DNA of 64,000 bases from CAXBNB01 sp049115735. GTDB taxonomy: Bacteria > Bacteroidota > Bacteroidia > Cytophagales > Cyclobacteriaceae. The position numbers and the translations under genes were made by a program. Within the stretch, counting starts at the first letter, position 1. The number at the start of each line of letters is the position of its first letter. Below the pieces are notes generated by a model. It saw nothing but the letters and a program-made list of their open reading frames with translations. It was not told the origin of the DNA and did not search any database. The DNA lies in NCBI GenBank assembly GCA_049115735.1, contig JAGDZP010000013.1, positions 1 to 64,000 on the forward strand, read 5' to 3'. Positions 37,911 through 47,004 of this stretch are shown one piece after another.

Positions 37911-38807
37911 ATGTGGGTATTACTCGGAGTGATGTCGTTGGTGGCACTTGGGATTTATGATATTCTAAAGAAGCATTCATTGAATGAAAATGCTGTAATT
38001 CCTGTGCTGTTTTTTTCTACATGCGTACCAGCTTTGCTTTTTCTTCCCTTTTTGATTTTATCCTTTAACGTAAACGGGTTTGATCAGTACGAGAATTTCT
38101 ACATACCTGCAATCAGCTTGAAGGTTCATGGCTTAATTGTCATCAAAACATTGATAGTAATCTCCTCCTGGATTTTGTCTTTTATGGCCTTGAAGAATTT
38201 GCCAATAAGTATAGTCTCCCCAATTAGGGCAACAGGCCCGGTTTGGACGTTGATAGGAGCACTTACGATTTATGGAGAGCAGCTATCCACACTTCAATGG
38301 ATTGGGATGACCATAGCTCTTGCATTTTTCTATGTTTTCTCTATTGCTGGAAATAAGGAGGGCATCAACTTCAAAACCAACAAATGGGTACTTTTTATCT
38401 TCCTGTCTACAGTGATCGGGACTTTCAGTACGCTTTATGATAAGTACCTGATCGCGAATTACAACCGACTGGCAGTGCAGGCATACTTTTCATTTTATCA
38501 GGTGCCGATTATGCTGATTGTCCTGTTGTTTTTTTGGTATCCGAAAAGAAAGTCATACACTCCTTTTAAATGGAAACATACGATTCCACTAATCGGGATC
38601 ATGCTTGTGCTTGGAGATTTCGCTTATTTCTATGCTTTGTCATTTGAAGATTCCCTGGTCTCTATTCTATCGCTGCTAAGAAGGAGTAGCGTGATCATTT
38701 CTTTTGGAATTGGTGCCATACTCTTCAAAGAACGAAACAAGCGCTATAAGGCGTTAATACTACTCGGAATAATCGTAGGGATATATTTGATAATGATGGG
38801 AAGTTGA
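37911..38807 (+). CDS. EamA/DMT family transporter
   Basis: 298 residues with about ten membrane helices in two halves, each an EamA-like repeat; NLPISIVSPIRATGPVWTLIGAL and SFEDSLVSILSLLRRSSVIISF fall at the equivalent ends of the two halves. The drug/metabolite transporter family moves small metabolites across the inner membrane. It has its own promoter candidate and no operon partner, so the substrate is unknown. Confidence 0.85.
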   Translation: MWVLLGVMSLVALGIYDILKKHSLNENAVIPVLFFSTCVPALLFLPFLILSFNVNGFDQYENFYIPAISLKVHGLIVIKTLIVISSWILSFMALKNLPISIVSPIRATGPVWTLIGALTIYGEQLSTLQWIGMTIALAFFYVFSIAGNKEGINFKTNKWVLFIFLSTVIGTFSTLYDKYLIANYNRLAVQAYFSFYQVPIMLIVLLFFWYPKRKSYTPFKWKHTIPLIGIMLVLGDFAYFYALSFEDSLVSILSLLRRSSVIISFGIGAILFKERNKRYKALILLGIIVGIYLIMMGS

Positions 38808-39033
38808 TTGGTTAAATAGTTAAGATAATTCATTTAGCTCTCATATTTACTCCTGAATGAATATGAGTCTTCCCTAAAGCCTTGCTAGTTCGTTTAGTGC
38901 AGGGGCTGAACGGTATGCTGAGTTCGTTTTTGGCTGGAGGATTGACAGGTGAGTGGTGAAGACCTGCCTTTGTCGGCAGATAGGTCCGCCTGGGTGTCTA
39001 TCAAAATCATTGCCCTAATTCAAGTAGTCATTG

Positions 39034-40902
39034 CTACCAGAATAGGCTATATAGGATTGCAACGATCGCAATGATGCCAATTGCTCCAATGTTGAAAGTT
39101 ACACTGGTATTAAATAGTGTTTTAGGGTTCTCAAGTTTCAGCGCTTTTGGGTCTTCTATGTCAATTTTTACATTGGTATAGAATATTATACCAATCATCA
39201 ATAGCATTACGCCCATCATGAAAATTGACTCCATTCCCAAACTGGCCATAGAGCTGCTGGTGATCAATCCGGTAATGAGGCATAAAACTCCAGCTGCCAT
39301 AAATAGATAAGAAGACTTTATGGAAAGCTTGTTCAGATCGGGATCTTGCGCCGGAGATTGTATTTTCACACCTTTATCCAGGAATGAAATGACGGATGCA
39401 ATGGTGCACAAAATCATGAATACATAGCCCATTCTAAAAATAAATGGGATCTCAGGATATATAAGCTTCATGCCAATTCCAATCGGAAGAGTAACAATGG
39501 CTGTCCACAATGCGGCCTTGGAAGTCGCTTGCTTCCAGAATAAGCCCATAGCAAATACTACCACAACACCAGGATAAATAAAACCTGTATATTCCTGTAT
39601 GTATTGGAATACCTGGTCGAGGTTGTTGAGCATGGGCGCTACAAGAATGGCAATGACCAATGCTACGAATGCAGCCACTCGACCTACCCAAACCAGTCGC
39701 CTGTTGGATGCATCTTTATTGAAGAACTCTTTGTAGATATCCATGGTAAAAATGGTAGAGGTACTATTGATCATGGATGCCAAAGATGAAACGATCGCAG
39801 CAGCCAGTGCCGCAAATGCCAAACCCCGGATACCAGCCGGCACAAAGTTTTTTAGCAACCAAGGATATGCTTCGTCCGACTTGGTGATTTCACCTATTTC
39901 TGATATTGGTTTTCCAATAATAGCGGAAAGTTCTGCTTGACTAAAGTCATTGACCAGTACGTAGGCTGTGACGCCAGGAATGACAACTAAGAGTGGAACA
40001 ATAATTTTCAGGTATCCTGCGAAAATCAATCCTTTTTTGGCTTCTTCTATCGATTTGGCAGCCAAACCCTTTTGAATGATGTATTGGTTAAACCCCCAGT
40101 AGCCGAGGTTCGTGAGCCACATAGCTCCGAGCAGTACTGCCAAGCCGGGCAGATCATTGAAGGTGTCTTTAAAACCGCCATCACCGTCGGGTACCATGGA
40201 GCTTCCTTTTTCGATGATCATGGTGAAATGATCAGTAGCTTTTGCGTAGATCAAGCCAAAGCCATCGATTACACTACCTGCTCCCACTGCTTCAAGTGCA
40301 AGGAATGTCGTGAACAAACCACCAATTACAAGGAAAATTACTTGTATTACGTCTGTCCATGCTACGGACGTTAGTCCGCCATAGATGGAATAGACCCCTG
40401 AGAATACGAGTAGTCCAACTATGCCCCAGATCAGTGGAATGCCAATGATATTTTCAAGTGCCAGGGCACCCAGGTAACTCACCGATGTGAGGTTGACCAA
40501 TACATAGACCACCAACCAAAAGATTGCAAAGAAGGAGCTCACCGACCTATCGAAACGTTGGTTGATAAACTGCGGCATGGTGTAGATTTTCTTTTCTAGA
40601 AATATGGGCAAGAAGTATTTGGCCACAATGATTAATGTGACTGCCGCCAACCATTCGTAGGCTGCTATTCCCAGCCCTATGGCGTATCCTGAACCTGACA
40701 TGGCAATGAAGTGCTCAGCTGAGATGTTGGCTGCAATCAGGGAAGCACCAACAGCCCACCATGTGAGTGAGTTGCTGGCGAGAAAGTAGTCATTAGCTGT
40801 TTTTTCTTTTCCTTCTTTTGGTTTCGAAACCCAAAGGCCGATCCCCAGAATTACCACACAGTAGATGGCAAATACCACATAATCAATTGTTGAAAATCCC
40901 AT
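39034..40902 (-). CDS. Sodium:solute symporter (SSS/SLC5 family), sugar-type
   Basis: 622 residues with about 15 membrane helices. Conserved features include NDYFLASNSLTWWAVGASL, NISAEHFIAMSGSGY and the SSS signature IYGGLTSVAWTDVIQ. It is longer than the symporter at 18972 because of about three extra C-terminal helices, as in SGLT-like bacterial sugar transporters. It is divergent from the sulfatase-region genes at 41354-45767 and probably imports a sugar freed there. Confidence 0.88.
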   Translation of the reverse strand: MGFSTIDYVVFAIYCVVILGIGLWVSKPKEGKEKTANDYFLASNSLTWWAVGASLIAANISAEHFIAMSGSGYAIGLGIAAYEWLAAVTLIIVAKYFLPIFLEKKIYTMPQFINQRFDRSVSSFFAIFWLVVYVLVNLTSVSYLGALALENIIGIPLIWGIVGLLVFSGVYSIYGGLTSVAWTDVIQVIFLVIGGLFTTFLALEAVGAGSVIDGFGLIYAKATDHFTMIIEKGSSMVPDGDGGFKDTFNDLPGLAVLLGAMWLTNLGYWGFNQYIIQKGLAAKSIEEAKKGLIFAGYLKIIVPLLVVIPGVTAYVLVNDFSQAELSAIIGKPISEIGEITKSDEAYPWLLKNFVPAGIRGLAFAALAAAIVSSLASMINSTSTIFTMDIYKEFFNKDASNRRLVWVGRVAAFVALVIAILVAPMLNNLDQVFQYIQEYTGFIYPGVVVVFAMGLFWKQATSKAALWTAIVTLPIGIGMKLIYPEIPFIFRMGYVFMILCTIASVISFLDKGVKIQSPAQDPDLNKLSIKSSYLFMAAGVLCLITGLITSSSMASLGMESIFMMGVMLLMIGIIFYTNVKIDIEDPKALKLENPKTLFNTSVTFNIGAIGIIAIVAILYSLFW

Positions 40903-41353
40903 ATTATGTCAATTTGTATAGTGAATAATGCCTGGTTAATAAAAAGAAGCATCGATTGATTGCCTATTTAATGCTGCATTCTAAAAACAAGCACTGCGAA
41001 TATATGGTTTTTTCTTATTAAGTGTCATAAATACACTATATGGATTTGTGTCCAAATTTTGGAAAATCAGAATATGGTATTTCAAAACTTAGTTTCCGCT
41101 TTTGTTCTTTCCTTAGAAAACAAGGAAATAAAACTAGCCGGTTCGTTCGACTCGATTAAGAGCTTCTCCATTTCTTCCACTTAACCTTTGGATCAGCCAG
41201 GTGGTATTCATTCTAAATACAAGCCTTCCCCTGCAACGTTCTGGGTAGGCACTCACCAGACAGTACAGGATAATAGCTCAGATTATGTGCGCTTAATTGC
41301 AGGCAAAATTTAAGAAGGGGATCGGGAACTATCTAGCCTTCAAAAATACGATC
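40903..41353. other. Divergent intergenic region (451 bp), few signals
   Basis: Between the minus-strand symporter and the remnant gene. Seen: a short dyad AGTGT (41021-41025) and ACACT (41033-41037); a 7-bp hairpin TTTCCTT / AAGGAAA (41108-41114 and 41122-41128); and a 14-base string, ACCAGACAGTACAG (41255-41268), that also occurs at 15081-15094 upstream of the DUF1593 gene. No convincing promoter, RNA gene or small ORF was found. Confidence 0.4.
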
Positions 41354-41635
41354 ATGAACAAAGCAATCTTACTGATAGTTAGTATAATTATCTATACATC
41401 AGCGTTAGCTCAACCTGAGCTTAAACCACCTGCTGGACGCATTGCCATTGTAGCTGATGAAAACTTACCTGACCCGGATGACCTTGGAGGTACGACAATT
41501 TCTATTGCCGTCCTGCGGGCTACAGGTTTGGAAGATCGGCTGGTGCACTATTCCTACAGCTGCCTGAAAAAGGCAAGTGTTGCTGACGTAAGAGCGTGGT
41601 TGTTGAAATTTATTGAAGCTAATCCTGAGAAGTAG
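41354..41635 (+). pseudogene. Truncated remnant of a secreted carbohydrate-locus protein
   Basis: A 93-residue reading frame from the ATG at 41354, chosen because it gives a clean Sec signal (AILLIVSIIIYTSALAQ). The mature part starts like larger secreted Bacteroidota proteins of polysaccharide loci (GRIAIVADENLPDPDDLGG, then LRATGLEDRLVHYSYS). After about 70 residues it switches to LKKASVADVRAWLLKFIEANP and stops. The abrupt change right after the conserved HYS segment suggests an internal deletion joining an N-terminal and a C-terminal piece. From memory of the family, full members are several hundred residues; this was not searched. It could still be made as a small secreted protein. Confidence 0.5.
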
Positions 41636-41701
41636 TTCTTATGAAAGTGCATGTGAGGCCGGTAGACACAAATTGAAATGGAAGGAAGAGAAATTGGGTT
41701 G

Positions 41702-42688
41702 ATGAAATATTATTGGATTGTGCTGTTATTGGTAATAGTGAATTTTTCTTGTTCGGAAGATAATGAGCCCGCAGGAACAGTGTCAGGACCTGAGGTGACA
41801 GTTACAGCCACTACACCGGATCAAATCGAGGTAGAATGGACTGCCATCGATGGTGTTGAAGCCTATGAAATTGATGTGGCCTTGGATGCCGATTTTGATG
41901 ATGTTTTATCAGATTATGATGCTGTCAAAGTAAGGCAAACAGAACTAATCATAGAGGACCTGAAAGCTTCTACTACTTACTTCATAAGAGTGAGAGGGTT
42001 ATTTTCCAATGGTGTCGCGTCTGAGAATTCAAACACCCTTGAGGCTGCTACGGCAAATCCGCTATTATGTGATGACTACTCAGATTATGTATTTAATGAA
42101 AAAGATGGCATTGTCAAAGTAGAATTCGAAGATGCAGAGTTTGGGCCAGGCTGGGAGCTGCAACCTGGAAATGGTAAGACTTCCGGTAGAGGTTATATGG
42201 TTTGGACTATGGCTGATTATTTCTCTGGCCCCAGTTCCGATTTGGTAACATACAACATAAAAGTATCTACTCCGGGCACTTATCAGTTTATATGGAATTC
42301 GGCTGTCACCAAGGGAAGTGACGGAACAGAACATAATGATACCTGGTTGAAATTTCCAGCTGCTGATGATTTCTACGGCGACAAGGGTGGCGCCATAGTC
42401 TACCCTAAAGGTTCAGGTAAAACCCCCAATCCTGAAGGGGCATCCAAAGACGGATGGTTTAAAGTTTACAGAAGTGGAAATGATGTAGATTTCAAATGGC
42501 AATCCAGGACATCCGATAACGATCCTCACGAAATTTATGTAAGGTTTGATGAGGCTAAGATTTATACCATGCAGATATCGGCCAGGTCAAATGGACATGG
42601 CATAGACAAATTTGCTTTGTTTTTAGAATCACTAAGCCAATCCAATCTAACGGGATTAGCTGAGTTTAGCGAAATTACCTGCCTGTAA
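41702..42688 (+). CDS. FN3-domain lipoprotein with putative carbohydrate-binding C-terminal domain
   Basis: 328 residues from the ATG at 41702. This start is preferred over 41678 because it places a compact lipoprotein signal (YYWIVLLLVIVNFSC) at the N-terminus. Residues about 25-118 are a fibronectin type III domain (VTATTPDQIEVEWTAIDGV to TYFIRVRG). The rest (about 135-315) is a beta-rich domain with many aromatic residues (GRGYMVWTMADYFSGP, HNDTWLKFPAADDFYGD, DVDFKWQSR) that looks like a sugar-binding module. It lies between a remnant of a carbohydrate-locus gene and a sulfatase. No catalytic motif was recognised, so polysaccharide binding at the surface is inference. Confidence 0.7.
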   Translation: MKYYWIVLLLVIVNFSCSEDNEPAGTVSGPEVTVTATTPDQIEVEWTAIDGVEAYEIDVALDADFDDVLSDYDAVKVRQTELIIEDLKASTTYFIRVRGLFSNGVASENSNTLEAATANPLLCDDYSDYVFNEKDGIVKVEFEDAEFGPGWELQPGNGKTSGRGYMVWTMADYFSGPSSDLVTYNIKVSTPGTYQFIWNSAVTKGSDGTEHNDTWLKFPAADDFYGDKGGAIVYPKGSGKTPNPEGASKDGWFKVYRSGNDVDFKWQSRTSDNDPHEIYVRFDEAKIYTMQISARSNGHGIDKFALFLESLSQSNLTGLAEFSEITCL

Positions 42689-42810
42689 TATTAGTTGACA
42701 CAAAATTATTCCGAGATTTTACTACGCAGCGTCTGTTTAGTTCAATTGCAAAATGAATCACCAGCAAAAAGCCATTCAATAAGCTTCTTACCTTGGGAAA
42801 TTTTCATAAA

Positions 42811-42838
42811 TTGACAGTCAATCCAACCAGACTATATA
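42811..42838 (+). promoter_or_regulatory. Sigma70-like promoter pattern upstream of the sulfatase
   Basis: TTGACA (42811-42816), 16 bases, then TATATA (42833-42838), about 97 bases before the sulfatase ATG. Bacteroidota normally use TTG/TAnnTTTG instead, so this may be chance in AT-rich sequence. Confidence 0.2.
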
Positions 42839-42934
42839 AATATGTTCTATTTTGTATAATAAGGAGGAAGAAACCACTTCACTAGAAGCACAACCCCAAA
42901 TTTGACAGAGTATTATTAGTCAAAATATTAACAC

Positions 42935-44686
42935 ATGAATAATTACAAATCACTGATTCAAAAATTCTTTATCCTTAGCACCGTAGTATTTACTATCTAC
43001 AGTTGCCAGACGAAACCTACCGGGCAAAAAAATGAAGCTGAGGAAACAGCAGGAAGCAATATACCCCAGCGACCCAATATTCTTTGGCTCGTAACGGAGG
43101 ATATGGGGGATTATATTCCACCATTTGGAGACTCAACTATTCAAACACCAAACTTGAGTAGACTTGCTGCCGAGGGAATTGTTTTTCCTAACCTATTTTC
43201 CACCTCAGGAGTGTGCGCTCCAAGTAGAGCTGGTATTGCCACAGGGATGTATCCATCGAGCATTGGTGCCAACCACATGCGAACACATTCTAATACCAAA
43301 CAAACGGGGCTAAAAGCATATGAGGCAGTGCCACCATCGGAGGTGAAGATGATCAGCGAGTTGTTACGGGCCAACGGCTACTATTGCAGTAATAACAATA
43401 AGGAGGACTACCAATTCAAAGCACCAGTCACAGCCTGGGATGAGAGTAGTGAATATGCTCATTGGCGTAACAGAGAAGAAGGTCAGCCATTCTTTTCAAT
43501 TTTTAATTTCACTGATTCACACGAGTCAGGACTGTTTGAACCATACGGTCACAGATATGCTGAGCAGAGGCATTATCATTCCGGTGATACAACATTCAAA
43601 TGGAAACGAAACAGAATGTCTGAGGAGGAAACGCCGGTGCATTTACCAAAAGACACCAAATTTAAAGTTCCTCCTTACTTACCCGATAATGACGTGGTGC
43701 AGCGCGATATGTGGAAACTGTACAACAATATTGCAGAAATGGATCAGCAGGTGGGAGCTGTCCTGCAGCAACTGGAAGATGACGGCCTCCTGGAAAATAC
43801 AATCATATTCTTTTATGGAGATCATGGTGGACCCCTTCCAAGACAAAAACGCCTTATCTATGAGTCGGGACTAAATACTCCAATGATATTAAGGTTCCCC
43901 AATAAGGAATCGGCGGGCACAAAAGATGATCAGCTCGTAAGCTTCATTGATTTTGCACCTACACTTCTTTCTCTAGTCGGAATCGATCCTCCAGCGTATA
44001 TGCAGGGACGGGCATTCCTGGGTGACTACAAAGTTGACCAAAGGAAATACATTCACGCTGCGGCTGACCGCTTTGATGAAATGACTGACGCTATACGAGC
44101 CGTCAGAGGTGAGCGCTTCAAGTACATCAGAAATTATAGACCGGAACAAGGTTATTATCTGGCTGTGGGATACAGGGAACAGATACCTACTATGCAAGAG
44201 CTGCTAAGGCTGAGGGACGAAGGAAAGCTGAACGAAGTGCAGGCACAATGGTTTAGGGAAAGTAAGCCAGAGGAGGAATTGTTTGATTGTATAGCCGATC
44301 CTCATGAATTGAACAATCTGGCAGAAGATCCGGCCTATAAGGACAAGATGAACGAACTAAGACAGGAGATGGATCACTGGCTGGCAGACATTGGAGATCA
44401 GCCGAACTTACCAGAAGCAGAACTGATCACACAATTATGGAATGGAGCTGAGAGCAAGCCAATAACTGAAGACCCTAAGGTTTCCACTGCTGAAGGTTTT
44501 GCGACTATTTCTTGTGCTACAAATGGGGCTTCTATAGGCTATAAGATTATTGGATCGGATGGCAAGGCACCTAAGTCTTGGAAAGTTTATCAGGATCCGA
44601 TCAAGATTCCTGAAGGTAGTTCTTTGCAAGTACAGGCCCATCGTATTGGATATGTAAAAAGTCAAATTGTTGAGGCTAAGGGTTAA
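42935..44686 (+). CDS. Sulfatase (family S1), Cys-type lipoprotein
   Basis: 583 residues with a lipoprotein signal (TVVFTIYSC). The alkaline-phosphatase-fold core has NILWLVTEDMGDY at the metal site, the formylglycine motif C94-A-P-S-R (GVCAPSRAGIATGMYP), and FFYGDHGGPLPRQKR. Cys94 must be oxidised by a maturase (anSME) before the enzyme works; none is in the window. The GANHMRTHS segment resembles the N-sulfoglucosamine sulfohydrolase branch. The last about 75 residues form an extra chitobiase-C-like sandwich (ATISCATNGASIGYKI). It removes sulfate from a sugar, probably at the outer or periplasmic face, for the neighbouring dehydratase and transporter pathway. The substrate is unknown. Confidence 0.9.
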   Translation: MNNYKSLIQKFFILSTVVFTIYSCQTKPTGQKNEAEETAGSNIPQRPNILWLVTEDMGDYIPPFGDSTIQTPNLSRLAAEGIVFPNLFSTSGVCAPSRAGIATGMYPSSIGANHMRTHSNTKQTGLKAYEAVPPSEVKMISELLRANGYYCSNNNKEDYQFKAPVTAWDESSEYAHWRNREEGQPFFSIFNFTDSHESGLFEPYGHRYAEQRHYHSGDTTFKWKRNRMSEEETPVHLPKDTKFKVPPYLPDNDVVQRDMWKLYNNIAEMDQQVGAVLQQLEDDGLLENTIIFFYGDHGGPLPRQKRLIYESGLNTPMILRFPNKESAGTKDDQLVSFIDFAPTLLSLVGIDPPAYMQGRAFLGDYKVDQRKYIHAAADRFDEMTDAIRAVRGERFKYIRNYRPEQGYYLAVGYREQIPTMQELLRLRDEGKLNEVQAQWFRESKPEEELFDCIADPHELNNLAEDPAYKDKMNELRQEMDHWLADIGDQPNLPEAELITQLWNGAESKPITEDPKVSTAEGFATISCATNGASIGYKIIGSDGKAPKSWKVYQDPIKIPEGSSLQVQAHRIGYVKSQIVEAKG

Positions 44687-44692
44687 ACCCTG

Positions 44693-44720
44693 TTGAAGAT
44701 GATCTTTTGAAATAAATTTG
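44693..44720 (+). promoter_or_regulatory. Candidate promoter for the KdgD-type gene
   Basis: TTG (44693-44695), 17 bases, then TAAATTTG (44713-44720), an exact TAnnTTTG match, about 117 bases before the ATG. Confidence 0.35.
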
Positions 44721-44837
44721 GAATTGACAGGTGAGCTGTTCTTTTTTGTTATGTAAACCCAAAACTAAATTGAGATTCCTTTTTTGCCCCTTCGGAGACA
44801 ACCGTTTTGGGTAATGCTTTTTTGAGACTAAAAATTT

Positions 44838-45767
44838 ATGACTATGCAAACTAAATACGAACGAGTTGTCAAAGCCCTGAGTGATGGACTTTTATCATTT
44901 CCTGTGACTGACTTGACTGAAGATGGTCAATTTAACGCAGCTACTTTCGCCGATAGGTTGGAGTGGTTTATATCCAACAAGGTATCGGCAATATTTGTAG
45001 CTGGGGGAACCGGGGAGTTCTTTTCGCTTTCAAGCAGCGAATACAAAGAAATTGTAGAGGTAACTACCAAAACAGTACAAGGCAAAGTACCGACTGTATC
45101 GAGTATTGGCCGTAGCATTCCTGAAGCCATCGAACTGGCTAAGGTGGCTGAAGATAGCGGAATAGACGGATTGTTGCTCATGCCTCCATATTTGACAGAA
45201 TGCCCTCAAAGTGGTATACTGGATTACGCCCGAACTATTATTCAAAACACCAACTTGCCGGTCATCTATTACAACCGCGCCAATGGCACTTTGAAAAGCG
45301 AATACGTAGAAAAGTTGGCGGCAGATTGTCCAAACCTGGTCGGATTGAAAGATGGTACTGGCAATATCCAGGAGCTGAATGATACGATTAAGACTGTAGG
45401 CGATAGACTGGTTTACATCGGAGGAGTACCAACTGCTGAGATTATCTCGGAGGCTTACATGTCAATTGGGGTGAACACCTATTCATCTGCTGTTTTCAAT
45501 TTTGTTCCCAATTTGGCCAATCATTTTTATAGCTCGCTGCGGGCTGGAGATACTGCTACTGTCCAATCAATTGTCAAAAACTTCTTCGTACCCTTCGTAA
45601 GGTTGAGAAATCGAAACAAAGGTTATGCGGTCAGCCTGATAAAAGCTGGAGTAAAGCTGATTGGTAAAAGTGGTGGTGGTGTACGTTCACCTTTGGTGAT
45701 GCCTACAGATGACGAAGTGGCACTGTTGAAGGAAATGGTAGCTTTGGAGAAGAAGTTAATGTCTTAA
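44838..45767 (+). CDS. kdgD: 5-dehydro-4-deoxyglucarate dehydratase family protein (DHDPS superfamily)
   Basis: 309 residues, normal length. The family turns 5-dehydro-4-deoxyglucarate into 2-oxoglutarate semialdehyde, water and CO2 in the cytoplasm. It matches this branch at GLLSFPVTDLTEDGQFN, AIFVAGGTGEFFSL (GGTGE at 56-60) and YYNRANG; the Schiff-base lysine is Lys171 in VGLKDGTGN. The usual substrates come from glucarate or galactarate, and uronic-acid polysaccharides can feed them. It lies after a sulfatase and ends 13 bases from the convergent LacI-type regulator. A related 2-keto-3-deoxy acid could be the real substrate. Confidence 0.82.
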   Translation: MTMQTKYERVVKALSDGLLSFPVTDLTEDGQFNAATFADRLEWFISNKVSAIFVAGGTGEFFSLSSSEYKEIVEVTTKTVQGKVPTVSSIGRSIPEAIELAKVAEDSGIDGLLLMPPYLTECPQSGILDYARTIIQNTNLPVIYYNRANGTLKSEYVEKLAADCPNLVGLKDGTGNIQELNDTIKTVGDRLVYIGGVPTAEIISEAYMSIGVNTYSSAVFNFVPNLANHFYSSLRAGDTATVQSIVKNFFVPFVRLRNRNKGYAVSLIKAGVKLIGKSGGGVRSPLVMPTDDEVALLKEMVALEKKLMS

Positions 45768-45780
45768 TTTTGTATGTTGT

Positions 45781-46827
45781 TCAAATCTGGTATTCCCGGT
45801 TGGTTGAATTTCTGACATCCAATTCGGTTTCGAGCACAATGGTGCTATGAACGAATTCTTCATTTTTGTGGTCAAATTCTATTTCTTCAATCAGTTTTTG
45901 AGCTGCAATTTTTCCCATTTCGGCACATGGCTGTCTGATGGCGGTTAGTGACGGAATGATCAATTCAGCAAAAGGACTTTCGCTAAAACCCAAAACCGCA
46001 ACATCTCTTGGGACTACTTTTTTTTGGCTCATTGCATAGAATATAGTATTTATTGAAGTAAGATGATTGGCACATAGAATGGCATCAGGTGGGTGCTGAG
46101 CATTAAGTGTTTCACATGCTGCCCGGTAGCAATCTTTCTGGGTCAAATCTGTTTGATTAATAATGTCGTTATCCACAATTAAATTTTTATCCAATAGAGC
46201 CTGCATATACCCGTTTAGTCTTTTTTCAAATACCATTCTCTTCAAAGAACCTCCAATATATCCTATGCGCTTATATCCCATTTCTATTAAGTGTTCGGTG
46301 GCACGGTATGCACTCGAAAAATTGTCAACCATTATTTTTGTGGTATTTTTAAAAGGAAGGTATACCCTATCAAAAAAGACAACAGGAATATTAGCGTCTA
46401 TTGCTTTTTGAAAGTGTTTGTACTCTACTGTTTCTAAAGACAAGGTGGCTAAAATGCCATCCACCTGACTTGAAATAAACGTATCAATACTGGCTTTCTC
46501 TTTTTCTACGGAATCATGAGATTGACAAATGATAACGCGATAATCATACGCAGAAGCAACGTCTTCTATGCTCCGCACGACTTGGGAAATAAAATCGCTG
46601 TTGATATTAGGTATAACAAGGCCGATTGTTCGGGTACTGTTTGTCATCAGCCCTGATGCCAAGGCGTTTTTTCTAAAGCCCATTTTTTCTGACATTCTTT
46701 TCACCCTTTTAATGGTATCAGGATTAATTCTAGGATTGTCATTTAGCGCTCTTGACACTGTGGAGATAGATACACCCAAGGCATCTGCTACATCATATAT
46801 CGTAATTTTATGTTTGTTACTTTTCAT
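45781..46827 (-). CDS. LacI-family transcriptional regulator
   Basis: 348 residues. The N-terminal helix-turn-helix (TIYDVADALGVSISTVSRAL) and hinge helix (residues about 6-60) are followed by a periplasmic-binding-protein-like sugar domain (RTIGLVIPNINSDFISQVVR, VVFFDRVYLP, RIGYIGGS, VLGFSESPFAELIIP). It binds DNA as a dimer and responds to a sugar or sugar acid. It is divergent from the ECF sigma-FecR-SusCD operon, and a LacI-type palindrome lies in the shared 177-bp region, so it probably represses that operon. Confidence 0.93.
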   Translation of the reverse strand: MKSNKHKITIYDVADALGVSISTVSRALNDNPRINPDTIKRVKRMSEKMGFRKNALASGLMTNSTRTIGLVIPNINSDFISQVVRSIEDVASAYDYRVIICQSHDSVEKEKASIDTFISSQVDGILATLSLETVEYKHFQKAIDANIPVVFFDRVYLPFKNTTKIMVDNFSSAYRATEHLIEMGYKRIGYIGGSLKRMVFEKRLNGYMQALLDKNLIVDNDIINQTDLTQKDCYRAACETLNAQHPPDAILCANHLTSINTIFYAMSQKKVVPRDVAVLGFSESPFAELIIPSLTAIRQPCAEMGKIAAQKLIEEIEFDHKNEEFVHSTIVLETELDVRNSTNREYQI

Positions 46828-46864
46828 TTTTCAATATAAGCCGACTAATGTAATTGATTAAAGA

Positions 46865-46874
46865 CAAGCGCTTG
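46865..46874. promoter_or_regulatory. LacI-type operator palindrome
   Basis: CAAGCGCTTG is a perfect 10-bp palindrome with the central CG step typical of LacI-family operators. It lies 38 bases upstream of the LacI-type gene start and its right end contains the -33 TTG of the sigma-factor promoter. Confidence 0.6.
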
Positions 46875-46902
46875 CATTTCCTCTGTAATAATTATATTTT
46901 TG
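46872..46902 (+). promoter_or_regulatory. Promoter of the ECF sigma - FecR - SusCD operon
   Basis: TTG (46872-46874), 20 bases, then TATTTTTG (46895-46902): a full match to the Bacteroidota TTG/TAnnTTTG promoter. The predicted transcript start near 46908 leaves about 97 bases of leader before the ATG at 47005 and excludes a TTG start at 46900. Confidence 0.6.
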
Positions 46903-47004
46903 ATAATCTACGATTTTTCTGTGGAATTCATAAAAAATGAAAAGAGCAAAAATTTTAGTAGAAACTATCGACAACCACTATACACCACTGAAGTAGCTAG
47001 CCTT

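Noticed and set aside
38945..38990. GC-rich CTGCC / GGCAG stretch between the DMT transporter and the symporter
   Set aside because: Only 5 pairing bases, single copy in the window, so not a REP element or a convincing terminator.
46900..47004. Longer sigma-factor start at the TTG at 46900
   Set aside because: This codon overlaps the predicted -7 element and the added 35 residues do not resemble sigma factors.
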